Notes under the pieces: generated by a model | What the model saw: only the letters and a program-made list of their open reading frames with translations | Database searches by the model: none | What the model was told of the DNA's origin: nothing | Translations under genes and position numbers: made by a program | In this document: positions 35,567 to 43,646 of the stretch, piece by piece | Position numbering within the stretch: the first letter of the stretch is position 1 | How the letters are laid out: the number at the start of each line of letters is the position of its first letter | Assembly: GCA_014377485.1 (NCBI GenBank) | Contig: JACMPM010000005.1 | Location: 53,614-117,613, forward strand | Direction: 5' to 3' | From: Bacteriovorax sp. | GTDB lineage: Bacteria > Bdellovibrionota > Bacteriovoracia > Bacteriovoracales > Bacteriovoracaceae | DNA length: 64,000 nucleotides

Positions 35567-36886
35567 CTAATGATGATTCAATGGATGATAAATATTGTTT
35601 GGGACATGTCCGTCAAACCACTCAATCGCAAGTTTTGTAACTTCTGCCAATGCTCCGGGCTCTTCAAATAAATGAGTCGCACATGGAACAATGGTCAATC
35701 GACAATTTGGTAATGACTCAGCCGCTATCTTATTTAACTCAATTACCTCAATGTCCTCTTCGCCCACGATCAATAAGGTTGGAATGTAAATTGTACCAAG
35801 AGTTTTTTTATCAATCATATCCGGTCTTCCACCACGACTTGTTACAGCATAAATGAGATTTTGTTCAGTAGACTTTGCTGCCGCCTCTAATGCTGCCGCG
35901 GTACCTGTACTTGCGCCAAAATATCCGATGGGTGTTCCCTCTTGATAATATTTGCTTTTCATCAACCATCGTGTTGCCAATAAAAGTCTTTTGGAAAGCA
36001 ATGGAATATTGAATCGATTACTATAGGCGTCTTCTTCCAAAGTTAATAAATCAAATAATAATGTTGCATGACCGGCCTTCGTAAGCTCGATTGCAACATT
36101 AACGTTTCGAACACTTTTGTGGGAGCTACCACTCCCATGCGCAAAAATTATCCAAGATTTTATTTTATCGGTTCTATTAATATTTCCGCTCAAAGAAATA
36201 TTAGAATCCTTTATGATGACTTCTTCTGAATTAACATTTGTTTGGAAGGAAGAAAACTCACTTAGCATATCTATTACTTCTTCGGTTTCTACTTGAGTAA
36301 AATCTTCATACCATTCCCCAAAAGAATTAAGAACTGGTGGCGCCATAATCACCTCTACCATATCCACTTGTTTGCCCAATTCATTCAATGCCTTTTGAGA
36401 AGATACTGGAGCGGCAACTATTATTTTTCCTACTTTTTTCTTTTTTAGCAATTGAATCACTACTTTTATCGTTGCCCCGGTTGCGATACCATCATCAACT
36501 AATATAATATCTTTTCCAATTAAAGGTATTGAAGGATATTCTCTTCTTAAACTCGTGCTTATTTTTTGGAGCTCTTTAAAAGCATGATCTTTAAAAGGTT
36601 GAAGATCTGATGTTTCGTAACCCAATCTTTCAATTAAATCTTCGTTATAAAATATTTCATTATCTTCACTGACTGCGCCAACTGCTAATTCTGGTAAATT
36701 AGGTGCTTCGATTTTTTTCACTAAAATAATATCTAAAGGGATTTGTAATTTCTTGGCAATTTCAAATGCCACAGGTACTCCTCCTCTGGGAAGAGCGATG
36801 ACAATTGTATTATTTTTATCCAAAGGAATTTGTGATATTTTATTTGCCAAAAGTATTCCTGCATTTCTTCGGTCGTGAAATAACAT
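35567..36886 (-). CDS. Phosphoribosyltransferase-alpha/beta hydrolase fusion
   Basis: 439 residues with two domains. Residues 1-215 are a type I phosphoribosyltransferase with the PRPP loop DIILVDDGIATGATIK and IVIALPRGGVPVAFEIA. Residues 245-435 are a dienelactone-hydrolase-like domain: SWIIFAHGSGS, nucleophile Ser in GYFGASTGTAAAL, Asp in VGEEDIEV and His in ATHLFEEPG. Such fusions are known in bacteria, and the two activities have not, to my knowledge, been placed in a pathway. A substrate common to both halves is not evident. GGAGGGG precedes the ATG. Cytoplasmic. Confidence 0.9.
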   Translation of the reverse strand: MLFHDRRNAGILLANKISQIPLDKNNTIVIALPRGGVPVAFEIAKKLQIPLDIILVKKIEAPNLPELAVGAVSEDNEIFYNEDLIERLGYETSDLQPFKDHAFKELQKISTSLRREYPSIPLIGKDIILVDDGIATGATIKVVIQLLKKKKVGKIIVAAPVSSQKALNELGKQVDMVEVIMAPPVLNSFGEWYEDFTQVETEEVIDMLSEFSSFQTNVNSEEVIIKDSNISLSGNINRTDKIKSWIIFAHGSGSSHKSVRNVNVAIELTKAGHATLLFDLLTLEEDAYSNRFNIPLLSKRLLLATRWLMKSKYYQEGTPIGYFGASTGTAAALEAAAKSTEQNLIYAVTSRGGRPDMIDKKTLGTIYIPTLLIVGEEDIEVIELNKIAAESLPNCRLTIVPCATHLFEEPGALAEVTKLAIEWFDGHVPNNIYHPLNHH

Positions 36887-37214
36887 AGCCCCTCCAGTGA
36901 TTTTTTTCGCGTGAGTAAATTGTGATTACTTTCAAAGAGAAACATTCGTAGATTGAGTTGCAGACAATTATCCCCATTCACACGCCAACTAAGGGCGTTC
37001 GCCAACTCCAATCCATTAGCATCACCTTATAATTGTTATTGATTTTCAATATTGCCCACAATAACAAAAGAGCAATTACACAGGAATAGCAATATCAATG
37101 CCAGAGTCAATCGCAGAGAACTCATAACAAAAACAATTATAATAAAAAACACTTGCTGATTTTTTGACGAAGAAATATCTATTGATAAATTAATTATTTT
37201 CATGGAGTGATTAG

Positions 37215-37423
37215 ATGAATTATTTAAAAGCATTTATCGCAGGGTTCTTTTGAACTATAGTTTTCATCAGGGTCTTCTTTCACTTTTAAGTATTTCAGGC
37301 TTTTATCCAGCGATTTCTTATAATTTAAAACCAACAGACCCCTTCGACATTCCGAGTGTTTTATCTCTCTCATTCTTTGGGGGACTATGGGGAATAGGCA
37401 CGGGTATATTAATGCAAATCTAG
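37215..37423 (+). pseudogene. Decayed small membrane protein gene
   Basis: ATG 37215 with GGAG upstream starts MNYLKAFIAGFF, then meets TGA. One frame on, the sequence resumes as HQGLLSLLSISGFYPAISYN...PSVLSLSFFGGLWGIGTGILMQI and stops at 37421. A widespread membrane protein family reads like MxRLLAFVAGFxxTLVFHQGxLxLL...PFGVPAVLSLAFWGGxWG (recalled), so the two pieces are one gene broken by a nonsense codon plus a single-base loss in the T-run (37241-37244). The C-terminus is also shortened. Confidence 0.6.
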
Positions 37424-37477
37424 CTTCCACTTCCGCGAATTTATAGAAAAAACCAGAAAAAGCAAAAGAAATATTTA

Positions 37478-38407
37478 TTAGTCTAAGATACTCCAGCGAG
37501 CATTTATAATCCTATTTGAATATGGACCATATTTATGAATTGACTCTGAGACGCTTTCTCGCTTGATAGGACAAGTATAATTATTACCAGAAGTACGTTC
37601 CAGCTCTTTTATACTATTTTTAAATTTCGTTAACATTTTTTCCGTTCTAAATTTCGAACAATTCACTCCCTCATCCCAGGCGTCATCTACATACTGACTA
37701 AAATCAATTTGCTTAGCTTTTATCCATCGAGAATTTTCACATTTTACATATGGACCTAAATTAACACCAAGAATGTCTTCGTTTTTTGAAAGAATATGAT
37801 TCCAAAACCTCATTCCATTAAACTCAGCGACCATATCTCCATAAGAGAAGACACCGGTTGTATAGGCACCCAATAATCCACTCTCGTCATGTTGACCAAT
37901 TGCTAGAGTGGCATCAAGTGAAATTTTCTTAAGATAATAACTTGCAAAATATAAAAAGCCAGTACCAGCGAAATGTTCAAATTTATCAGTACCCACATAG
38001 TGCCCACGAATATTTAAAGCGCTGGCAAGAGGATCATTTATGTGCTTTGAATAAAAACCTAAAACAATAGAATCTCCTAGTGTAAAATCACCATAAATTG
38101 AATCAATAGTTTTAATTTTAATTCTTTCAATATCACTGGAATTATTAATATATTTATTAAATTTTCCAAAAAGAGCGTTGTGAAATTCTTTACGCAAATT
38201 CTTATAAAGAGTCGTTTCATTACAAAGATTATCAGTATCTTTGTTGGTATTATATAAAACTCTATCAAATAATTTATTTGAATTAAGATTGATTTGATCA
38301 GTAGCATCTTTTAAAGAATCAAAACGATGATGGAAACTGTCAACTTCGCTTGGAAAAGCATTGATATTAAAAACGACGAGAGATGTTATTAATAATATTT
38401 TTTTCAT
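37478..38407 (-). CDS. Exported protein of unknown function
   Basis: 309 residues with a signal peptide (MKKILLITSLVVFNINAFP). The mature protein contains HYVGTDKFEHFAGTGFLYFASYYLKK and GVFSYGDMVAEFNGMRFWNHIL, with His/Asp/Glu clusters (DKFEHF, GDMVAEFNG) suggestive of an active site or ligand site. The DKxxHF segment loosely recalls DUF2279 proteins. Four Cys lie in the C-terminal half (KCENS, NCSKF, TCPIK) and could form disulfides. No family is recognised with confidence. No convincing SD is visible. Confidence 0.6.
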   Translation of the reverse strand: MKKILLITSLVVFNINAFPSEVDSFHHRFDSLKDATDQINLNSNKLFDRVLYNTNKDTDNLCNETTLYKNLRKEFHNALFGKFNKYINNSSDIERIKIKTIDSIYGDFTLGDSIVLGFYSKHINDPLASALNIRGHYVGTDKFEHFAGTGFLYFASYYLKKISLDATLAIGQHDESGLLGAYTTGVFSYGDMVAEFNGMRFWNHILSKNEDILGVNLGPYVKCENSRWIKAKQIDFSQYVDDAWDEGVNCSKFRTEKMLTKFKNSIKELERTSGNNYTCPIKRESVSESIHKYGPYSNRIINARWSILD

Positions 38408-38480
38408 CGAACTAGCTTATCAGAAACTAAAGTGGATAAGTCTCCAGTGTATTTTTTACAGGGAAAAAGTGGACTAGACA

Positions 38481-39695
38481 TTACTGCTTATAATTTTCTA
38501 AAAAATCACCAAATTGCTTCAACGCAAATTCAAGATCTTCTTTATGAGGAAGGAAGACAATTCTCACATGATCAGGCTCCGGCCAGTTGAAGGCAGTCCC
38601 ATGAACTAGTAATATTTTCTTTTGTTGTAAGAGATCCAGGACAAGTTGCTCATCGTTTTTTAAATTAAAACGTTTTGAATCGAGTTTGGCGAAAGTATAT
38701 AGTGAACCCTTCGGAGGAATGACACTCACACCGGGAATACTATTCAACATTTCACAACAAATATTGCGTTGATTGGTTAGGCGCCCATCAATGGCGACAA
38801 GCTCGTTAATACTTTGGTAGCCGCCAAGTGCGGTCTGAATGGCATGCTGGCAGGGAACATTTGCACAGAGCCGCATTGAAGACAAAATATCTAACCCCTC
38901 AATATAACTTTTTGCAATTTTTAAATTGCCTGACAACATCATCCAGCCAATTCTAAATCCAGCTGCACGATAAACTTTAGAAAGACCACTAAAAGTCACA
39001 GTTATAATATCATTCGATAAAGATGCCGCAGCAATATGCACGGAACCGTCATATAATATTTTGTCATAAATCTCATCAGAGAAAAGAAGAAGGTTATTCA
39101 TACGACACAGAGCGATCACTTCGAGAATAAGTTCTTTTGAGTAAACGGCGCCAGTAGGATTATTGGGATTGATCAATACTATTGCGCGAGTGTGTTTGGT
39201 TATTTTCTTTTTTATATCATCAATATCCGGAAACCAATTGGCTTCTTCATCACATCTGTAATGAACAGCTTTGCCGCTTGATAAATTAACGGCAGCAGTC
39301 CAGAGTGGATAATCGGGAGATGGAATAAGCACTTCATCATCAGTATTAAGAAGAGCTTGCATCGCCATAACGATAAGTTCCGATACACCATTACCTATAT
39401 AAATGTCTTCAACATCTACTCCTTTTACTCCATTATTCTGATAATCAAGAACGATTGCTTTACGTGCAGAAAATATACCTTTTGATTCACAATATCCTTG
39501 AGCAGTCGGAAGATTTAAAATAATATCCCGGATAATTTCTTCCGGGACATTAAAACCAAATGCCCCCGGATTGCCAATGTTGAGCTTTAAAATTCGATGA
39601 CCTTCTTCTTCTAATCGACGTGCCTCTTTATGGACTGCACCACGAATATCATAACAAACGGAATTTAACTTACTTGATTTTAAAATTTCTTGCAT
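38481..39695 (-). CDS. alaA: PLP aminotransferase class I/II (AlaA-like)
   Basis: 404 residues from Met 39695 (AGAG upstream; the longer start adds a hydrophobic leader not seen in the family). The fold-I aminotransferase motifs are present: NIGNPGAFGF, the substrate loop DYPLWTA, INPNNPTGAVYS, and the PLP-lysine in FSGLSKVYRAAGFRIGWM. The N-terminus (LNSVCYDIRGAVHKEARRLEEEGHRILKLNIGNP) matches the glutamate-pyruvate (alanine) aminotransferase AlaA type. It makes alanine from pyruvate and glutamate. Symbol is by similarity only. Monocistronic. Confidence 0.88.
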   Translation of the reverse strand: MQEILKSSKLNSVCYDIRGAVHKEARRLEEEGHRILKLNIGNPGAFGFNVPEEIIRDIILNLPTAQGYCESKGIFSARKAIVLDYQNNGVKGVDVEDIYIGNGVSELIVMAMQALLNTDDEVLIPSPDYPLWTAAVNLSSGKAVHYRCDEEANWFPDIDDIKKKITKHTRAIVLINPNNPTGAVYSKELILEVIALCRMNNLLLFSDEIYDKILYDGSVHIAAASLSNDIITVTFSGLSKVYRAAGFRIGWMMLSGNLKIAKSYIEGLDILSSMRLCANVPCQHAIQTALGGYQSINELVAIDGRLTNQRNICCEMLNSIPGVSVIPPKGSLYTFAKLDSKRFNLKNDEQLVLDLLQQKKILLVHGTAFNWPEPDHVRIVFLPHKEDLEFALKQFGDFLENYKQ

Positions 39696-39883
39696 AGTAT
39701 TCTCTTTGGCGAAAAAGTTTAAAAAGAAAAAATAGAGAACGTACAAATACACTACTTTGAATACACTTGCTCACGCCCACTGGAAATTATTAAAAAGATA
39801 TATATCTCATAATCATTAAATATTATTCTTCTAAAGATTTAATGACACTATAAAACTAGTATGAAATCTATAATCGATTTGCC

Positions 39884-40161
39884 TTATATATGTCTTAGAA
39901 ATAAAAAGTCTCGATAGTGAAGAAGGTCCGATTTATCAAACCTGTTAGTTTCAAAATTATTTATTTTTTTATTGATTTTTTTCGGTTCCATTTCGGCGCC
40001 TGTCACAGAGAACCATTTTTCTTCTGAACCCGCCATTACGAAAACAACAGGTGCTACGCAAGATTCTGGAAGTGTAATTTTTGTCTTCATTTCAGAATTA
40101 ACAGTTGTCGTTGCAGGAAACCCATTAGTCAAAATCTTTACAATAGAAATTTTGCCATCAT
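39884..40161 (-). pseudogene. Small exported KWFS-TGAE protein, copy 2 (probably broken)
   Basis: A block ESCVAPVVFVMAGSEEKWFSVTGAE matches copy 1 at 35293-35526, which has CVVPIIFIMSGSEDKWFSITGAE. Here AAGGAG and ATGATG (40156-40161) start MMAKFLL and stop at once; the block lies in another frame (KILTNGFPATTTVNSEM...), so the signal peptide is disrupted by a frameshift. At the other end the frame runs 35 residues past TGAE, where a -1 shift in an A-run would give a stop at copy 1's length. Both point to decay or to two homopolymer errors in the sequence. Confidence 0.6.
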
Positions 40162-40413
40162 AGATACTCCTTGAAAATTTATGTGACGACTCTTCGCCGA
40201 AATTGAAAGTGCATAAGATTCAAAGAGAAAGATTGCAAATAAAATGCCTAATACCTTCACAAGGTGTCAAAGTGATATCGATTCGAGCCCTTTAAAAATT
40301 AAATTGTGTCAGAAACTGCATAAGTCTCACACTTAAACCAGTTTTCTTGACCCACCCTTTGCGCCCTTATACTCTGGCCAAAGTTATTAACTTTTCATCT
40401 ATCAGGAGTAGTT

Positions 40414-41526
40414 ATGAATAAATTATTAGCTTTTATGCTAATGACCAGTCTTGTGGCACCAACGTTCGCCAGCACTGGTGATTTTCACTCAGTCATTATA
40501 GAAAATAATGAGAAAAATGATTCATTTTCACTTAACACAGTCACAACTAGAACTGAGTATAGAACAGAAGAAGTTCAAAGTACTTGTTACAGACAAGTAT
40601 TCGATGGTTACCGAAGAGTCTGTGATGGCTTCCTAAGTTTTAAACAAATTATCGGATCGGTTGCAGTTAAAGATGTTGGCCCTCATCCAGCTCCAGGACC
40701 ACATCCACGTGACCCAAGAGATCCACCTCCAGATAGAAAACCAGAACCAAGACCAGATCCACGTCCTTATCCAAGACCAGATCCACGTCCGGATCCAAGA
40801 CCAGATCCACGTCCATATCCAAGACCAGATCCACGTCCGGATCCAAGACCTCGTCCGCCTATTTGTCATGATGAACCAATTTATCATCAAGAAGCATATT
40901 CGTGTATGAGAACGATTTCTGTTCCTTACGAAGTCATTGATCACCAAAGCATTGCTAATGTAAATGTGAAGGTCTCTGCTGCCCCTGCAACTAAGCCACA
41001 AAGTGGAAACTGTGGAATTAATTTCAGTTTGAATGGAGATAATTTTCAAGCAACTAATTCTTGCAGTGAATATTTAGCTGTTGCTCAAATTGGCAGACAA
41101 GATTTAGAAGTAGTAAAAAATTATTCATATGCTATTAATCTCTTTGATTATGAGAAAGTTTTTGCTCCTCTTGCGGGTGGCTTAAGCGAACTTCATATGG
41201 ATGGAAATGTATTGGTTGTAAAAACTGGTGAAATGAGAGCAATGTCTAATTTTGCATTAAAGCTTTATGTTCAAAGAAAAAGATTTCTAAAAAGTGATGA
41301 AGTCTTGATTAATAGAATTCTTACGAATGCTGAATTTACATATCAAGCAATTGACGCTCGTACAGGATATGTTCGTGTAGACTTGAGTCGAGTCGTTGGT
41401 AATTTCGAAAGTGGTAAGAAAAATGTTATCAAAGTTGACCTTGATGTTAATTTACCAAGTGGTTCAGTGATAAATGGCAGTGGAATACCTGCAATTCATC
41501 AAGAAGCTGCAATTACTATCTATTAA
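40414..41526 (+). CDS. Exported protein with Pro/Arg/Asp repeat
   Basis: 370 residues with a signal peptide (MNKLLAFMLMTSLVAPTFA). Residues 90-155 are a low-complexity stretch of RPDPRPYP and RPDPRPDP octads flanked by Cys (RQVFDGYRRVCD before, PPICHDEPIYHQEAYSCMR after). Residues 180-370 are a globular domain of beta character with a Cys pair (SGNCGINFSL, TNSCSEYLA). The repeat should be an extended rod, as in surface-exposed or wall-spanning proteins. SD AGGAG lies upstream, and a perfect terminator follows. No family recognised. Confidence 0.72.
   Translation: MNKLLAFMLMTSLVAPTFASTGDFHSVIIENNEKNDSFSLNTVTTRTEYRTEEVQSTCYRQVFDGYRRVCDGFLSFKQIIGSVAVKDVGPHPAPGPHPRDPRDPPPDRKPEPRPDPRPYPRPDPRPDPRPDPRPYPRPDPRPDPRPRPPICHDEPIYHQEAYSCMRTISVPYEVIDHQSIANVNVKVSAAPATKPQSGNCGINFSLNGDNFQATNSCSEYLAVAQIGRQDLEVVKNYSYAINLFDYEKVFAPLAGGLSELHMDGNVLVVKTGEMRAMSNFALKLYVQRKRFLKSDEVLINRILTNAEFTYQAIDARTGYVRVDLSRVVGNFESGKKNVIKVDLDVNLPSGSVINGSGIPAIHQEAAITIY
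40749..40856 (+). repeat. In-gene tandem repeat encoding RPDPRP units
   Basis: About 108 bases of imperfect tandem repeat built from AGACCAGATCCACGTCC with intervening TATCCA or GGATCCA, giving 24-base (8-residue) units in alternating Y/D versions. The array is in frame, so unit gain or loss would keep the protein intact. A larger period containing a YP and two DP units is repeated twice. Confidence 0.8.
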
Positions 41527-41535
41527 TAAATTTCC

Positions 41536-41563
41536 AGGAGGCTTTACAACTGTAAAGCCTCCT
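41536..41563 (+). terminator. Rho-independent terminator
   Basis: AGGAGGCTTTAC (41536-41547) and GTAAAGCCTCCT (41552-41563) form a perfect 12-bp stem with an AACT loop, followed by TTTACTT. It ends the repeat-protein gene. Confidence 0.92.
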
Positions 41564-41624
41564 TTTACTTGTCAAACTTTCATCTACGATAGATTTTCGC
41601 CTAAGGTGAAGAAAAGTTTTATTA

Positions 41625-41792
41625 TTAATTTATTTTACAATATTCTAAAACTTTTATCAGAGATTCTTGAGGGCTTACTGTTCCTTCGATTCGAAGTATC
41701 GGGTATTTTAATTCTTTCATCCATTCTTCATGCTTAGGTTTACTTCTGCCTCCTAAATGCCCTTCATCATATTGAGCAACCCAATCAAGAAA
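41625..41792 (-). pseudogene. C-terminal relic of a P-loop kinase-like gene
   Basis: The minus strand between the repeat protein and the amidohydrolase has a 55-codon frame without a start, FLDWVAQYDEGHLGGRSKPKHEEWMKELKYP... ending VLEYCKIN and a TAA (41625-41627). Composition and motifs (GHLGGRSKPKHEEW) look like the end of a small nucleotide-kinase or AAA-type protein. An in-frame TAA lies directly upstream (41793-41795), so the N-terminal part is gone. Reads as a truncated gene. Confidence 0.45.
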
Positions 41793-41806
41793 TTAAGTTA
41801 GGCTAA

Positions 41807-42544
41807 TTAAGGAAGGTTTTCTTTAAGAGATTTAATCAGGAGCTTTCCTATCATTTTAATTTGTTCAGGCTTCTTTAATAATGCATGATTGACTTCTATT
41901 TCTATCCCTATGTATTTATTCTCAGAATAGCGCTCTCGCAGTTCTGTTGTCAGGCCGTCGTTCATTCCCAAATAAGGATAATTGCGACGAACGCGAAGTT
42001 CACTGTTATTTCGAAGTGATTTCTGCCAGCTAATTGCCAAACTCGTTTCTTTTTTTCTTCGAGAATCGTAAAGAATTCCTATATCCGCATTCCGAACTTC
42101 ATTATACAGCACAGGAGTAAAGGAATGCACTCCAATGTGTAAAACAGTAAACCCCTTAGCCATTTTTTCATCAATAATCTTTTCAATCTTTTCCCAATGT
42201 GGGCGGTGATACTTTGCTTTAATTTCGAATCGTTGATCTGATGATAAAGTTTTAGTCATTTCAGAAAATGCAGATTTATGACTTGGGCTACGATTAAGGT
42301 CAATTAGAAGGCGAGAGAATTTTCCATAAACTACCGGAGCTTTTAAACTTTTCCCAAAGGCCTGTCCTAAATATTTAGTCCCTTGATCAAAGCCGCGATG
42401 ACTGGAAAGAATATTTGCAAATCTTATAAATAAATGTTTGTACTGAGAGGGAATAGCATTACTTGCATGCTCACAGGTAAAAAAAATAAATGTTTTTTGC
42501 AATTTATAACTCCGAACTATTTCATTCTTTAAAGATATCTTCAA
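41807..42544 (-). CDS. N-formylglutamate amidohydrolase family protein
   Basis: 245 residues. The family motifs are visible: FFTCEHASNAIP (metal Glu and His), SSHRGFDQGTKYLGQ, RLLIDLNRSPSHK, and VLHIGVHSFTP (second metal His). In the histidine degradation pathway HutG releases formate and glutamate from N-formylglutamate, but many members of this family have other or unknown amide substrates, and no hut genes are nearby. The start is uncertain: TTG 42544 has no clear SD and an upstream start may exist. Cytoplasmic. Confidence 0.82.
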   Translation of the reverse strand: MKISLKNEIVRSYKLQKTFIFFTCEHASNAIPSQYKHLFIRFANILSSHRGFDQGTKYLGQAFGKSLKAPVVYGKFSRLLIDLNRSPSHKSAFSEMTKTLSSDQRFEIKAKYHRPHWEKIEKIIDEKMAKGFTVLHIGVHSFTPVLYNEVRNADIGILYDSRRKKETSLAISWQKSLRNNSELRVRRNYPYLGMNDGLTTELRERYSENKYIGIEIEVNHALLKKPEQIKMIGKLLIKSLKENLP

Positions 42545-42639
42545 GCATAGAGATTGCCCATCAATTATAATTTTTTATTATATTTGATGGCTCAATAATT
42601 GCATTCTGTTAAGAGACATTCAAATAAAGGAGGAATAAA

Positions 42640-42894
42640 ATGGCATTAAATGAAAACAAAACTAAAGGAAAATGGCTTGAAATTAAGGGAGAGCTTCAAA
42701 AAGCCTGGGGGAAATTGACAGACGATGATCTTGAAAAAACAAAAGGAGACATCAAGTCAATCAGTGGCCTTATTCAACAGAAATACGGCGATGCTCAAAA
42801 AGATTACGGAGTGAAGCTTTCAAATATTTTTAAAAACTTTGAAGCAAAAAAAGATGAAGTGGTTGATCATGTGAAAAAAACTCTAAAAAAATAA
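42640..42894 (+). CDS. CsbD-like general stress protein
   Basis: 84 residues. The N-terminus MALNENKTKGKWLEIKGELQKAWGKLTDDDLEKTKGD matches the CsbD family, whose hallmark is KGKWxxxKGxxxxxWGxLTDDD. The C-terminal half (SGLIQQKYGDAQKDYGV...) is a further amphipathic helix. CsbD proteins are small cytoplasmic stress proteins of unknown mechanism. AAAGGAGG sits at ideal distance. One base separates its stop from the convergent gene. Confidence 0.85.
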   Translation: MALNENKTKGKWLEIKGELQKAWGKLTDDDLEKTKGDIKSISGLIQQKYGDAQKDYGVKLSNIFKNFEAKKDEVVDHVKKTLKK

Positions 42895-42895
42895 A

Positions 42896-43618
42896 TCAAG
42901 AAAATTCGTGATATTCAAAAAAGACCGGACAACATGGAGATTCAGATGAATTTTTTAATGGTAAGGGAAATCCGTTGAAAAAATATTTCCCTTCAGGCAC
43001 ACCGATAAAGGTGAGACATTCATAAATAATTGCTTTACTAAAAAGAATATCATGTACCGGTCTCTCTTTTTTTCCAGGCATATAGTCACTTGACTTCCAG
43101 GAAGTTAAAAAAGCATTGAAACCAGCGAAAGAAACGAGAAATTCTGCAGCGCTTAAGCTTAGAGTGACGACATAATTAGAGTCATGTAAATTTCTAGAAT
43201 TTTTTGGCAAAATAAAGTCATCAATTGTAATAGCAATTTTTTTTACTTGATAATCTTTCCCTACTACTGAGAATAATTTATCCCTTAATTCTTGTTTACT
43301 TATCTGCCAATGAAAAATAGTCTGATCATTAGATACCGGAATAAAATTTGGAACCTTAAATTTTAGCAAAATGCATTCGCCATAAAAGCATTCTTTTGAT
43401 TTCTCAAAATAATAGTCAATTGTGTTCCCTTTTTCCTGGGTATGTTTAGATCCCTCTGCATGAGGAATGCTATGTGGCCTTAAAATATGCTCATCATAAT
43501 TTACTGAAGGTAGCTTTTCATTTTGAATCTTATAGATACTCTTTCGCTGATAAGGTGCACCTTCGCTCCATAGTCCTTTAAAATTTTCTTCAATTATTGG
43601 TGAAAGTACGTAGGGCAT
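42896..43618 (-). CDS. Conserved protein, possibly cyclase-like
   Basis: 240 residues without a signal peptide or membrane helix. A His-rich segment HSIPHAEGSKHTQEKGNTI (about 48-66) resembles the HxGTHxDxPxH metal motif of the cyclase/kynurenine formamidase family but is not a full match. Later AIIYECLTFIGVPEGKYFFNGFPL recalls the substrate-side loop of the same fold. AGAGAGG precedes the ATG. It is the second gene of a unit with the membrane protein at 43647-44573 (28 bases apart). Function open. Confidence 0.55.
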   Translation of the reverse strand: MPYVLSPIIEENFKGLWSEGAPYQRKSIYKIQNEKLPSVNYDEHILRPHSIPHAEGSKHTQEKGNTIDYYFEKSKECFYGECILLKFKVPNFIPVSNDQTIFHWQISKQELRDKLFSVVGKDYQVKKIAITIDDFILPKNSRNLHDSNYVVTLSLSAAEFLVSFAGFNAFLTSWKSSDYMPGKKERPVHDILFSKAIIYECLTFIGVPEGKYFFNGFPLPLKNSSESPCCPVFFEYHEFS

Positions 43619-43646
43619 ATTTACCTCTCTACATGGAATCTACTAT

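Noticed and set aside
37036..37233. Minus-strand 65-codon frame with a hydrophobic Cys-containing segment (LLFLCNCSF), resembling a tiny lipoprotein
   Set aside because: No SD before either possible start and no sequence after the putative lipobox that looks mature; overlapped by the decayed membrane protein region.
40633..41049. Minus-strand frame of 138 codons rich in Trp, Ile and Ser/Arg across the repeat gene
   Set aside because: It is the complement of the RPDPRP repeat; low-complexity tryptophan repeats reflect the reverse strand only.
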